Positions 14,222 through 23,448 of a stretch of 64,000 nt of DNA are shown here, piece by piece (positions within the stretch are counted from its first letter, which is position 1; each line of letters starts with the position of its first letter). A program made the translations under genes and the position numbers. The stretch lies in the NCBI GenBank assembly GCA_934661375.1, contig CAKUJH010000004.1, forward strand, positions 60,199 to 124,198, written 5' to 3'. The notes beneath the pieces are model-generated. The model saw nothing but the letters and a program-made list of their open reading frames with translations. It was not told the origin of the DNA and did not search any database. Source of the stretch: an uncultured Victivallales bacterium. Its GTDB lineage: Bacteria > Verrucomicrobiota > Lentisphaeria > Victivallales > UBA1829.

Positions 14222-15593
14222 TTTTCATATATTCCTTTTTTATTTTGTTCTCCACAACCGGAGCCTGATAATCTTTGTCTCCCCCCAGTTTCTTCCAGCG
14301 GAAATAGATATACTGCATGGCGGCAGCGCAGAGAATCGTGAAAATCAAATCCCAGATGAAGATATACTGATAACCGAAGCGGTCAATGAACAATCCGCCG
14401 GCGGCATTGGCGGCGATCAGCATCAGCGCTTTCACCATGGCGTTGGCACTGGAAAACTGTCCGAACTGGGCTTTCGGAAAAAGCCGGATTGCCAGCGGAA
14501 GTCCGGAACAGTTCTGCAGTACGTAAACCGTGGTGAGCAGACCGGTGGTGACGGCAAATGTCAGATAATCGCGGCAGAAGAAAAATGCCAGCAGATTGAC
14601 CACAATCACCAGGTATGCCCCCGCCAGATAAACCCGCAGCGGATGAAAACGGTCAATCAGAAAACCGACCGGAATTGCCAGGGATATTATGATGATGCTG
14701 CCGATTGCCATCAGCTGCCCGTACTGTCCGGTGGACAGCTGAAGCGTTTCCGTCGCGTAGAGAATATTGAACAGACTGCGGCAGACTGTGCTGGCGTAAT
14801 TCAAACCCAGTCCGATGAACAGAATCATCCAGTACGGCATGGAGAAACATTCTCGGCTGTATTCCTTGATGTTCTGCCAGATGCCTTTATGCTGTTTTTT
14901 CGGAATGTCGTCGTATTTGCCTTCTTTGACATGGAAACACATACCGCCGAATCCGAACAGATAAATCAATGCCACGATTACGCAGACCAGCGACATGTGG
15001 GTTTTGACATGGGGCAGAACCACCAGATTGAGCGTCAGTCCGGCACAGCTGCTGGCTATCCGGAAAAATCCGTTGAAACGCCCGATCCATTCTTTCGGAA
15101 CAACGTCCGAAAAAAGATAGTAGTACACGCATCCGGCGAACAGGTCGAAGAAACAGAATCCGATGACGAATACACACAGCAGCGCCACTACTACGGTTTC
15201 GACATTGGCACTGCCGCCGGCGGTGAATTCCGTCAGCCAGCGTCCGATCCGGTCGCTGAATCCCATCAGAATCAGAAACAGTGAAACAAACGGGACTCCG
15301 CAGAGCAGATACGGAATCCGGCGTCCCCACCGGGATCGCGTCCGGTCGCTTGCGGTTGAAATCACCGGATTGACAATGAAATTCAGCAATGCGGGGATTG
15401 TGCCGCACAGCAGACCGATCGTGAAATTGCTGGCGTTGTGGGCTCGCAGAATCAGCGGCATGATGATGGGACGAAGATTTTCCAGCAGGACCAGACAGAA
15501 ATCACCCCAGAGCAGCCAGCAGAAAAGAAGTGCCAGACTGCTGCGGGTGTAGGTCAGTGTCCCGCAGCGGAAAACGGCTGCCGGTTCACTCAT
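14214..15593 (-). CDS. MFS sugar transporter (GPH/SLC45-like)
   Basis: 459 residues with about twelve membrane segments. The motif SDRTRSRWGRRIPYLLCG after the second or third helix is the signature of the glycoside-pentoside-hexuronide and SLC45-like branch of the major facilitator superfamily, which import sugars or glycosides with a cation. A second half starts around PYWMILFIGLGLNYAST. It overlaps by 8 bases with the gene on each side. It is probably the importer for oligosaccharides released by the secreted GH42-like enzyme of the same operon; the substrate itself is not readable. Confidence 0.85.
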   Translation of the reverse strand: MSEPAAVFRCGTLTYTRSSLALLFCWLLWGDFCLVLLENLRPIIMPLILRAHNASNFTIGLLCGTIPALLNFIVNPVISTASDRTRSRWGRRIPYLLCGVPFVSLFLILMGFSDRIGRWLTEFTAGGSANVETVVVALLCVFVIGFCFFDLFAGCVYYYLFSDVVPKEWIGRFNGFFRIASSCAGLTLNLVVLPHVKTHMSLVCVIVALIYLFGFGGMCFHVKEGKYDDIPKKQHKGIWQNIKEYSRECFSMPYWMILFIGLGLNYASTVCRSLFNILYATETLQLSTGQYGQLMAIGSIIIISLAIPVGFLIDRFHPLRVYLAGAYLVIVVNLLAFFFCRDYLTFAVTTGLLTTVYVLQNCSGLPLAIRLFPKAQFGQFSSANAMVKALMLIAANAAGGLFIDRFGYQYIFIWDLIFTILCAAAMQYIYFRWKKLGGDKDYQAPVVENKIKKEYMKND

Positions 15594-16695
15594 GTTTCAG
15601 CTCCACGGTACAATCTTCATAGATGGACTGGTACGCCGCGTTCATGACCCGGACCGCTTCATAGCTTTCCCGCAGTCCGGTTTCCGCCCGTTCCCGGCGG
15701 CCTTCAATGGCGGCGACAAACGAACCGATCAGGCAGTCTTCCGGATTGCCGGGAACGCTGGGCACATGCTCGACCAGCAGCCGGTTCGGACTGGGCATCC
15801 GGTCTCCGAGAACATAGCAGTGCCGGTCAAAGAAATCGGCGGCAATGTAGCCTTTCGTGCCGGTGATCTTGAGATTGCATTCCAGGGATTTCGGCCAGTA
15901 GAGACGGCGTACATCACAGCGTTCTTCCATGTGCGAGTAGCTCGGATTGATGAAATAAGGAATTCCGTTGTCCAGAGTTCCCGTAATCGCGGCATGATCC
16001 TCCACTTCCAGATGCAGCCGCTGATTCCGGGCGGACATCGCTTTGACCGTGCGGAACTCCCGTCCGGTCAGCCAGCGCACCACGTCATAGGGATGCGGGT
16101 GATCCGTGATCGCACCGCCGCGGAAAATATTGGAACCTTTGTGAATCGGAATGCGTTTGCCGTAGGAGAGCAGGGGATCTCCCCAGTTCGGATAGTAATT
16201 GCAGGGACTCTGGGAAATGTTGGTCAGGAAAATGGAGGTGATCTCGCCGATCCGTCCCGATTCCAGAATCTGTTTGGCATAAACGAACTGCGGATTGAAG
16301 TGCAGTTCCAGTTCGGCGGCAATGACCCGGTCGTAATGTTTTTCGATTTCCAGCATCTGGCGGCATTCGTCTTCATTCATGGAAATCACTTTCATCATAT
16401 AAATATGAAGATGACGGCGCACCGCTTCCTGGAACATTTCAAAGTGTTCGATATTGTCGCTGCCGATCAGCACGATTTCCGCATCGGGATTTTCATCGAA
16501 CATCTGGATGTAATCGGAGTAGAAATGAACCCGCGGGTTGTCGCCGATCCGTTCCCGCGCCGTCTGCATTCTTTTCGGGTCGAATTCCGACACTCCGACA
16601 ATTTCCAGCGCGGAAATATCGCGTCCCGCACCGGTGATGTAAAGCGAAATATGCGGATTGGCAGTTCCGGCAATCAAAGTTTTGTAGCGTTTCAT
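15586..16695 (-). CDS. Gfo/Idh/MocA-family oxidoreductase
   Basis: 369 residues. The N-terminal fold starts KTLIAGTANPHISLY rather than a strict GxGxxG, then EIVGVSEFDPKRM and IVLIGSDNIEHFE. The usual EKP motif is replaced by MMKVISMNEDECR. The C-terminal domain has NIFRGGAITDHPHPYDVVRW, with the Asp and His of the substrate site. The ATG at 16695 overlaps the preceding stop (ATGA) and has GGAGG at 10 bases; the frame is open to 16800. Because both the dinucleotide loop and the EKP motif deviate, cofactor use is uncertain. It shares the operon with a second, partial family member just upstream. Confidence 0.82.
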   Translation of the reverse strand: MKRYKTLIAGTANPHISLYITGAGRDISALEIVGVSEFDPKRMQTARERIGDNPRVHFYSDYIQMFDENPDAEIVLIGSDNIEHFEMFQEAVRRHLHIYMMKVISMNEDECRQMLEIEKHYDRVIAAELELHFNPQFVYAKQILESGRIGEITSIFLTNISQSPCNYYPNWGDPLLSYGKRIPIHKGSNIFRGGAITDHPHPYDVVRWLTGREFRTVKAMSARNQRLHLEVEDHAAITGTLDNGIPYFINPSYSHMEERCDVRRLYWPKSLECNLKITGTKGYIAADFFDRHCYVLGDRMPSPNRLLVEHVPSVPGNPEDCLIGSFVAAIEGRRERAETGLRESYEAVRVMNAAYQSIYEDCTVELKHE

Positions 16696-17342
16696 CTGTT
16701 CCATGCCTCCAAAATCATCTGATGAAGAATATTGCAATTGAGTTTTCCTTTCGGCAGTTCTCCTTTTTCCATGACCAGACGAAAATGCATTTTCATCCAT
16801 TCGTATGGTCCGGAAGCCATGCCGGATGTGCCGTTTTCCGTTACCAGCATTTCCATTTTTTCCGCATCGGCGCAGAGAATCCCTTCTTCATTGATGAAAC
16901 CGATCAGCGGCTGGTTGGTAACACACCCGGTCTGGAAATATCCTTTGATGAAAGCAATGTCCGGCATCGTGTCCGGCAGACATTCATTCAGTTCTATTTC
17001 CGCGACAATGTCATCCGGAAAACGGATCAGGGAGAACAGAGAGTTTTTGTCCGCGTTCCGGTTGATGAAGATTTCCTCCGGAAGTGTTCCGGTGATGGAC
17101 GCCGCCGCATCGACCATAGGCAGGAAGCGTTCGCACAGAAATTCTTCTTCGGACGCCGCCGCATTTTTCGCCGGACGCGATGACGTCATCCGGAATGAAC
17201 TCAGAAAGCCGGAACGTTCATTTTTGACGGCATTGCGGAGTTTTACCGCGATGGGAAACTGGCGCCAGTAAAGCGCAGTGTAAAAGTTTTCATCCGTACG
17301 GGACAGAGCCTCCCGGACACTCAGAACAGGAATTGCATTCAT
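16692..17342 (-). CDS. Unknown protein, possibly a stand-alone Gfo/Idh C-terminal-like domain
   Basis: 216 residues without signal peptide or membrane segment. There is no Rossmann GxGxxG motif. The middle (SITGTLPEEIFINRN, IVAEIELNECLPDTMPDI) and the end (QPLIGFINEEGILCADAEKM) resemble the beta-sheet domain of Gfo/Idh/MocA oxidoreductases. It ends by overlapping the start of a full Gfo/Idh gene (ATGA), so it could be a partner subunit of that enzyme. I do not recognise a named family, and function is inferred from context only. It follows the GH42-like gene by 10 bp. Confidence 0.6.
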   Translation of the reverse strand: MNAIPVLSVREALSRTDENFYTALYWRQFPIAVKLRNAVKNERSGFLSSFRMTSSRPAKNAAASEEEFLCERFLPMVDAAASITGTLPEEIFINRNADKNSLFSLIRFPDDIVAEIELNECLPDTMPDIAFIKGYFQTGCVTNQPLIGFINEEGILCADAEKMEMLVTENGTSGMASGPYEWMKMHFRLVMEKGELPKGKLNCNILHQMILEAWNR

Positions 17343-17352
17343 AGAAATCCTT

Positions 17353-20250
17353 TCATTTTTCGATGCGGAAAAGCATCGTATCTCCAGTTTTCATGTTTCG
17401 TTCAATGCGGCGGACATTCTGCAGAGTTTTTCCACTGAGAAGATCCGTCAGATTCATCGTGCGGGGCAGTTCAAGGCAATGCTCTCCGTCGGAAGCGGCA
17501 TGAAGCATGATGAAACCTTCATTGGCTCCGACGATGTCGCCGGTGCGGTTGTAAATATGCACTCCCGCCTGTTCCGCAGCCCCCCGCAGAAGTCCGGCAG
17601 TGGGACGCGTGAGACTGTAAATGCTTCTGCCGCCCCAGGGGGCTTCCGCACTTACAACGGCGGGATTTCCCTGAAACTCCGCGATGGTCTTGAAACCGTT
17701 TCCGACCGGCTTGAATCCGGGGTCAAACGCATAGTATTCCGGATCCTGACGCAGATAACGGGCAAGCGGATCGTCCGGAGCGGTGATTTTCAGACGGGAA
17801 CGCGGGACTTTCCGCACTGTTTCCAGTTTGATTCCCGTCAGCAGCTGACTGATTCCCGTGCTGACTCCGCCGTAAGTGATGAAGCCGGGCGCGTAAAACC
17901 ACAATGCCGCCGCTTTATTTTTCGCCAGAATGGAATGGATTTTTTTCACCTGTTCCCGTTCATTGCCGCCCAGATACCAGAGATTCGGGAAAACATAGAG
18001 TTTGTACTCCGGAATTTTTCCTTCCAGAAAATCACTGTACAGATACGTATCGAACGGAACACCCGCCCGCCAGCATTCGGAAACCGCGTTCCGGACATAA
18101 TCCCGGTGCTGTTTGACTGAATCATTGACGAACATCATGCTGACTTCATCCATGATCAGAGCCACTTCGGCAGTCGAACGCCGGGGCTGATTCCGCTGTT
18201 CCTTTTCAATCCGGGCAAGCTCGGCAATCTGCCGCATCAGTTCTTCGTTGTGGAAGGTGCGGACGCCTTCCAGCAGCAGCCACTGAATGGACGTGCCGCG
18301 GGTCAGGGCATTCGCAAGAGTGCGCGTGTTGACTTGCAGGGTTTCTTCCAGTGTCGGCGTGCGGTAAACCGTATCGAAAGAAGTGAAACAGGTCCGCATA
18401 TCCGCTTCATCGAAATAGAGTTTGCCATGAAGCGTGAGCGATGCCGTGTAGTCGTTGAGATAATCGCCTTCCTGTCCGGCGCGCCGTCGGTCATACGCCA
18501 TGCAGCCCATCATGAAATCGACGTTCGGATCACGCAGGACACGTCCCAGGGAGTGGAATCCCTGGTTTTCCAGATCCGGATGCCAGAGCGTGTAGCCGAA
18601 AAACACTCCGACCGGTTTTTTCACGGACATTGCCTCTTTGGCGCCGCGGGCAAACATGCCGATGCAGTCTGCAACGGTATCGCTGGCGAACATCCGGTAG
18701 TCGATGACCCGTCTGGCTTTGGGATAGTAGCGGAAAAATCCGTATTCCGAGCGGCGGCGTTCTTCCGGCGGCGGAACTGCGGCTGTCTGAAGCGTTATTT
18801 CCGTATTGCCGTAGGCACGCTGAAGCGCGGCGTCGCTCTTGTAGCGTTTGCCCAGCCATTGACGGAACGCCGCCTGATTGCATTCCGAATAATCCACATA
18901 CCCGTTGTGGCTGCCCCACCAGTACCATTCGCTGGCACGTCCGCCGGCAATCAGATACCCCGCAACTCTGCCAGCCCAGGGGCCGCTCTCCACATGCCGG
19001 ATGAATGTCTGCATTGCCTTCATGGCATCCTTCCGCCAGGACGGACTGTTGAACGAAGGCTGAAAGCGGTCTGTCTTTCCTTCCGGGGTGCAGCCGGCTT
19101 CCTTTTTATGCTGCGCGCACCACCAGCGCGGCATGTCGATTTTGAGACGGATCAGCAGAAAATTTTCCGGACTGGCTTTCACCGCCGCTTCCAGCTGCTG
19201 ATCCACAATCGTCCAGTCGTATAGGTCCGGACCTGTGTACCAGTCGCGGATTCCATTTTTCCAGATGGTGAGATTCTGGACACAGACTCCGGTCAGCCGG
19301 ATTCCCGCCGCCGCAAAATCCCGTTCCGAAGCCCTGGCATCGGAATCTTTGTCTTTTGCGGAGACACATGACATCATGCCGGGCAGAATCTGTCCGTTGC
19401 GGCTGAACGCCGGTGCGCCGTTGTGCATGACCACTTTCACTGGAAGATTTTTTACGGATTGCACCGGCGGAAGATTTTTTTCATATTTCTGTGTCAGCTG
19501 CAGTTTGGTTTCAAATCCGGGCGTCTGCGGAGCAAGGGTTTCTTTCCAGCGGTCGGGAACCTGAATGGTGCCGGATGGATAGTACTTCCGTTCCGCTTCG
19601 AAGTGTGCGGAGACTTCTTCCTGGGAAAGAGTGCGGTTGTAGAAAGAAATCCTGCCGATCCATCCGTCGAAGAATGCGATGGTGCCGCCACCGCCGCCTT
19701 CTCCTGCGCCGATCCGGACAGACGCATCGGTCCAGGGAATAAATTTCCCGCGGGCGATGCTCCGGGCAGCCGGTTTGCCGTTGATATAAGTCCGGAATTC
19801 GCCGTTTTCAAAGGTGCCGGCAATATGATTCCATTGTTCCGGAGTAACTTTCGCGCAGTCCTTGAGCGGAATCAGTTTGGTTCCGTATTTTCCCGTGCGC
19901 AGTTTATCTGAATAGCGCAGCACGCCTTCCCAGAAACGGGAAAACGGATTGATGAAGGAAAACAGCGGGACATTTTCAAACAGCTGAAGACTGATTTCCG
20001 CCGCATCGCGGGAACGGTCGCCCTTGAATACAATGGTGTGATAGCCTTTGGCTCTTGGACCCGGCACAATCCAGGCTTCCATGGAAAAATTCTTTTCATT
20101 GAAATTTTCCGGTTTCAGCTGCATTTCCAGTTTCTGTTCCGGGATGTTCCCCATCAGAACCGGTTTGCCGTGTTCCCCGAAGGATGCTGTCGGCGCCTGT
20201 GCCAGCAACATTGCGGGAAGGCAGAAAAGCAAGAAGGTATGGAGTTTCAT
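17353..20250 (-). CDS. Secreted LamG-domain plus GH42-like glycosidase
   Basis: 965 residues with a signal peptide (MKLHTFLLFCLPAMLLAQA). Residues about 40-225 are a LamG/concanavalin-like domain (FSMEAWIVPGPRAKG, WNHIAGTFENGEFRTYINGK, FFDGWIGRISFYNRTLSQEE). About 280-700 form a clan GH-A TIM barrel with a likely acid/base Glu441 (GGRASEWYWWG) and nucleophile Glu615 (LYFDEADMRT), as in GH42-type beta-galactosidases. The C-terminal part (LYVFPNLWYLGGNEREQVKK) resembles the trimerisation domain. GGAG precedes the ATG. It follows a pseudopilin by 13 bp, exactly like the gene at 6564-9401. The substrate is unknown; a galactoside-containing polymer is plausible. Confidence 0.78.
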   Translation of the reverse strand: MKLHTFLLFCLPAMLLAQAPTASFGEHGKPVLMGNIPEQKLEMQLKPENFNEKNFSMEAWIVPGPRAKGYHTIVFKGDRSRDAAEISLQLFENVPLFSFINPFSRFWEGVLRYSDKLRTGKYGTKLIPLKDCAKVTPEQWNHIAGTFENGEFRTYINGKPAARSIARGKFIPWTDASVRIGAGEGGGGGTIAFFDGWIGRISFYNRTLSQEEVSAHFEAERKYYPSGTIQVPDRWKETLAPQTPGFETKLQLTQKYEKNLPPVQSVKNLPVKVVMHNGAPAFSRNGQILPGMMSCVSAKDKDSDARASERDFAAAGIRLTGVCVQNLTIWKNGIRDWYTGPDLYDWTIVDQQLEAAVKASPENFLLIRLKIDMPRWWCAQHKKEAGCTPEGKTDRFQPSFNSPSWRKDAMKAMQTFIRHVESGPWAGRVAGYLIAGGRASEWYWWGSHNGYVDYSECNQAAFRQWLGKRYKSDAALQRAYGNTEITLQTAAVPPPEERRRSEYGFFRYYPKARRVIDYRMFASDTVADCIGMFARGAKEAMSVKKPVGVFFGYTLWHPDLENQGFHSLGRVLRDPNVDFMMGCMAYDRRRAGQEGDYLNDYTASLTLHGKLYFDEADMRTCFTSFDTVYRTPTLEETLQVNTRTLANALTRGTSIQWLLLEGVRTFHNEELMRQIAELARIEKEQRNQPRRSTAEVALIMDEVSMMFVNDSVKQHRDYVRNAVSECWRAGVPFDTYLYSDFLEGKIPEYKLYVFPNLWYLGGNEREQVKKIHSILAKNKAAALWFYAPGFITYGGVSTGISQLLTGIKLETVRKVPRSRLKITAPDDPLARYLRQDPEYYAFDPGFKPVGNGFKTIAEFQGNPAVVSAEAPWGGRSIYSLTRPTAGLLRGAAEQAGVHIYNRTGDIVGANEGFIMLHAASDGEHCLELPRTMNLTDLLSGKTLQNVRRIERNMKTGDTMLFRIEK

Positions 20251-20263
20251 TGTTTTTTCTCCG

Positions 20264-21103
20264 TTATCTTAAGAAAAGACCATATTTATACCAGTCTGTG
20301 CTGGCGATCCGGCTGCTGATGCTTGCCTGACTGGCTTGCGTATTATTGCGCGGAAAACCGGAATTTTCCAGCAGAGTGCGGTCTGCCGAAACGGCATGTC
20401 CGTCCACGAATGTGGTGTTGCAGCGGTTGACCTTGTGGGCATCCCAGAAACTGCGTTTGTTCTGCAGATCCACCCTGGAATATCCGTAAGGTTTGTCAAA
20501 ATTGCGGATGTCGGCGAAAACCACTTTGGAGGACGGCTGCGGAATGCGTTTGAACAGGACAAATCCAAAAGCTGATGTGGATTTATACCCGGATACATAG
20601 GGATGAACACCGTCCCGGTCATAATAGAGCGTTTTGTTTACCACGCCCCAGCCGTTGTTGAAACCATAACCGAACACCGTAAACCGGTAACGCATTTCTG
20701 TTTTCTCCTTTCCGGTCTCGATTTTTCTGCTGGAAAAATCATTCTTCGGGCAGCTGTACGCTTTGTATGCGCTTTCCGGTTTCGGAACCAGTCCGGCTTC
20801 GATCAGCCGGTTGCCCCATTCCGGAAGGGTTGACCAATGCGTTTTGTTGTAGGCGGATATCTGCTGATCATAGGCGTCCAGATACGCATACAATGTCAGA
20901 AACAGTGATTTCTGATTATTGATGCAGGAAATCATTGTCGCCCGGTTCCTTGCCGAATTCAGCGCAGGCAGGAGCATACCCGCCAGAATCGCAATGATCG
21001 CAATCACAACAAGGAGTTCTATCAGTGTGAACCGCAACAAGTTACGTTTCAAATGCGGAATGCGAGATGTGAAATGGTTGGCAATGACTGTTGTTTTTTT
21101 CAT
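20264..21103 (-). CDS. Pseudopilin-like protein with prepilin motif and VDGH motif
   Basis: 279 residues: basic leader (IPHLKRNLLRF), then TLIELLVVIAIIAILAGM, LLPALNSARNRATMISC, and a C-terminal HKVNRCNTTFVDGHAVS. The ATG at 21103 has AAGGAG upstream; the frame goes on to 21136. Gene order is the same as in the two other cases in the window: pseudopilin first, 13 bp gap, then a large secreted glycan-active protein. It is within the nine-gene operon. The 128 bp before it contain no gene I can support. Confidence 0.85.
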   Translation of the reverse strand: MKKTTVIANHFTSRIPHLKRNLLRFTLIELLVVIAIIAILAGMLLPALNSARNRATMISCINNQKSLFLTLYAYLDAYDQQISAYNKTHWSTLPEWGNRLIEAGLVPKPESAYKAYSCPKNDFSSRKIETGKEKTEMRYRFTVFGYGFNNGWGVVNKTLYYDRDGVHPYVSGYKSTSAFGFVLFKRIPQPSSKVVFADIRNFDKPYGYSRVDLQNKRSFWDAHKVNRCNTTFVDGHAVSADRTLLENSGFPRNNTQASQASISSRIASTDWYKYGLFLR

Positions 21104-21231
21104 GGCAGGGTTCTCCTTTCTGATCTTTTTTCGCAACTTTGATTTTCCTCTGTTTTCATATTCTGCCCATTCTCCGGTTTTAATGTTTCATGTCCGCAAT
21201 CTCCTGTCTTTTTAATTTCATATCTCATATT

Positions 21232-22266
21232 TCATTTTTTATTCAGCACCCGGTTGTAGTTTTCACCGATCCGGTCCCACAGTTTGAGCGGATCCGGCGC
21301 AGCGCAGGTCGTGCCGTACCCGCCCCGGAATGTCCATGCCGCCAGACGGTCCACACCGAGATCGCGGTACAGGTCAACAACTTCATCAATCTGGTCAAAA
21401 TTGACGGGCTGACGGAAATATCCCTGAATCCAGCGTTCGCAAGGTTTGTGGTACTTGCGGGCGATGGCGACGGTCCGGCGGGTGATTTCCTCGAAGAATT
21501 CCCGCGGCAGCTGCCAGTTGATGATCGTGGTGGAAAACACATCAAACCACGGACATTTTGCAACCATGTCCCAGTCGTCGTATCCGCGGTTTTCGGTCTG
21601 GTAATAGTTACCCAAAGTCGCATGAACACAGCAGGTGATTTCCAGTTCCGGTTTGAGTTCCTTGAGCTGACGCGAGGTGTCCGCCAGAATGAACAGAGCT
21701 TCTCTCCGCCGGAATTTTTTGACGTCTTCATTCATGATGCGCGGCATTTCATAATGATAGTGCATACGGAATTTTTCCATGCAGACCGGACACCGGCAAG
21801 TCCAGTCATCCCCGGCATTTCCCTGCGGGGAAGCATAGGCGCGCGGCAGTGCATAGTGGGGTTCATCCCAGAAAAAGCCGTCGGCGTTCGTTTCCGCCGC
21901 GAGAGTCAGACAGAAATTCTGGAAATATTCAATGAATGCGGGGGTGTTGAAACAGGCGTTCGGCATCCGTTCGCCGGTTAACGCGGAAACCTGCCGGTTT
22001 TCGATATTGTCCTGAAGAAATTTGCTGACCTGTTCTCCGCCGAAATACTTGCCGATTCCCCAGGGATCTATCAAAGCCCGGAGTCCGGTTTCGTGCGCTT
22101 TGTCCACGATGAGCGGCAGAGTCGGACGCCAGAAATCGAAGTCGAATTCCGTTACAGCAAGAATGACCGTTGTGCAGCCGTGCTGTTTCATTTCCGCGAA
22201 ATCCCGTGCCGCCTGCTCGACACTGCCGAGTCCGTAATAACTGATTGCTGTCTGTGTGATTGCCAT
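21232..22266 (-). CDS. Putative TIM-barrel glycosidase-like protein, cytoplasmic
   Basis: 344 residues without signal peptide. Early strands read TTVILAVTEFDFDFW and GLRALIDPWGIGKYFGG. A likely catalytic or binding acid lies in ADGFFWDEPHYALP, the WDEP pattern of glycoside-hydrolase-like barrels such as GHL families. A CxxC pair (CRCPVCMEKF) follows, as in the GHL6-like protein at 58162. The end LAAWTFRGGYGTTCAAP is also barrel-like. AGGAGG precedes the ATG. It lies 23 bp after the regulator and is the first enzyme-like gene in the operon. It may process an imported saccharide; a named family cannot be given. Confidence 0.65.
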   Translation of the reverse strand: MAITQTAISYYGLGSVEQAARDFAEMKQHGCTTVILAVTEFDFDFWRPTLPLIVDKAHETGLRALIDPWGIGKYFGGEQVSKFLQDNIENRQVSALTGERMPNACFNTPAFIEYFQNFCLTLAAETNADGFFWDEPHYALPRAYASPQGNAGDDWTCRCPVCMEKFRMHYHYEMPRIMNEDVKKFRRREALFILADTSRQLKELKPELEITCCVHATLGNYYQTENRGYDDWDMVAKCPWFDVFSTTIINWQLPREFFEEITRRTVAIARKYHKPCERWIQGYFRQPVNFDQIDEVVDLYRDLGVDRLAAWTFRGGYGTTCAAPDPLKLWDRIGENYNRVLNKK

Positions 22267-22289
22267 TGCATCCTCCTGTGGTGGTTATG

Positions 22290-23336
22290 TTATACTGTCC
22301 ATGAGCTTTCCCGCCGGATCAGAACCGGCTCAAACAGCCGGGGTACTTTTTCCCGTTCCGTATCGTCTTCCGCAAGCAGCAGCTGCAGCGCGCTGAAGGC
22401 GATCTGCTGCACCGGATAGCGGAGAGTGGTCAGTGAAGGGAACACTTCCCGTGCAATCGGCAGATCATCCACTCCGACAACGGCAATGTCTTCCGGCACC
22501 CGGAGTCCGCAGATATGGGCAGCGCGCATGATCCGCAAGGCAATCAGATCATGATAACAGAATATCCCGATGCGTTTTTTGCCCCGGCAGCGGTTCTTCA
22601 GGAAGCTGCACAGCTGTTCCATATTGCTTTCTGTCCGGCAGAATATCCGGTTGACGGTGTCAAAATCAATTCCGTTTTCGCGCAGTCCCTGAAGATAGCC
22701 TTCAAAACGGGCGTCTTTGCTTCCGAATTCCGGTCCGGCATACAGATAACTTGCGCATTTCGAATCCGCCAGATGACGGGCTGCCAGGAATCCGCAGGAC
22801 AGGTCATTGACGCCGCAGACGTCGGCATTCACGCCGGAAACTTCATGTCCGATCAGTACAAACGGCAGATTCAGCGCATTCAGAGCGGTCCGTGAACCGC
22901 TGCCGGCGGGACAGATGATGAATGCTTCCACGCCGCATTTCTTCAGCAGTTCAATATTCTTTTTTTCTTTGGTCAGATTGAAATCACTGCCTGCCGCGAT
23001 GATGTCGGCATTGCAGCGGCGTCCCGCCGTTTCCAGCGCATTGAGCAGACGGCTGGTGAACGGGTTGTCCATGTTGTTGACCATGACGCCGATCCGGCGT
23101 CCGCGGTCTTTTTTTCCGGTCCGGATGCCTCTGCCGATGACCAGGTTGCGCCCGGACCGGGAGAGCAGAGAATCTTTCTTGAGCAGGTCAACGATTCTCT
23201 GCGCGGTTTGAAGTGAAACGTTGAAATTGTCGCAGATATCCCGTATCGTCATGAACGGCTCCCCCACGCCGCCATGTTCACCGCGCTGCAATTCCTTTGC
23301 CAGCAGTTTTGAGATTTCCGCAACTTTTGATTTCAT
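22290..23336 (-). CDS. GntR-type winged-helix / LacI-type sensor transcriptional regulator
   Basis: 348 residues. The N-terminal 75 residues form a winged helix (FMTIRDICDNFNVSLQTAQR, IVDLLKKDSLLSRSGRNLVI). A LacI/GalR sensor domain follows (RIGVMVNNMDNPFTSRLLNA, VCGVNDLSCGFLAARHLAD, AVVGVDDLPIAREVFPSLTT), as in AraR-like hybrid regulators of sugar catabolism. GGAAGGA precedes the ATG. Its promoter carries two GTAGAACAAT repeats flanking the -35 box, a likely autoregulatory site. It heads the operon that ends with the exporter at 12192. Confidence 0.88.
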   Translation of the reverse strand: MKSKVAEISKLLAKELQRGEHGGVGEPFMTIRDICDNFNVSLQTAQRIVDLLKKDSLLSRSGRNLVIGRGIRTGKKDRGRRIGVMVNNMDNPFTSRLLNALETAGRRCNADIIAAGSDFNLTKEKKNIELLKKCGVEAFIICPAGSGSRTALNALNLPFVLIGHEVSGVNADVCGVNDLSCGFLAARHLADSKCASYLYAGPEFGSKDARFEGYLQGLRENGIDFDTVNRIFCRTESNMEQLCSFLKNRCRGKKRIGIFCYHDLIALRIMRAAHICGLRVPEDIAVVGVDDLPIAREVFPSLTTLRYPVQQIAFSALQLLLAEDDTEREKVPRLFEPVLIRRESSWTV

Positions 23337-23377
23337 GTTTTTCCTTCCCGCCGGGCATATTTCCCCTGCATAACTCT

Positions 23378-23406
23378 ATTATATAGCAGGTAGAACAATT
23401 CCGCAA
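23378..23406 (-). promoter_or_regulatory. Promoter of the nine-gene glycan operon
   Basis: On the minus strand, TTGCGG (23406-23401) and a perfect TATAAT (23383-23378) are separated by 17 bp. Transcription would start near 23371, about 35 bases before the regulator's ATG. Confidence 0.65.
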
Positions 23407-23422
23407 CGGGAAGTAGAACAAT
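23390..23422. repeat. Direct repeat GTAGAACAAT, possible operator
   Basis: GTAGAACAAT occurs at 23390-23399 (inside the promoter spacer) and at 23413-23422 (upstream of -35), 23 bp apart. Placed around the -35 box, it would suit control by the adjacent GntR/LacI-hybrid regulator; this is inference. Confidence 0.5.
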
Positions 23423-23448
23423 AAAATCGGAATTTTTTTTCTGAAACC

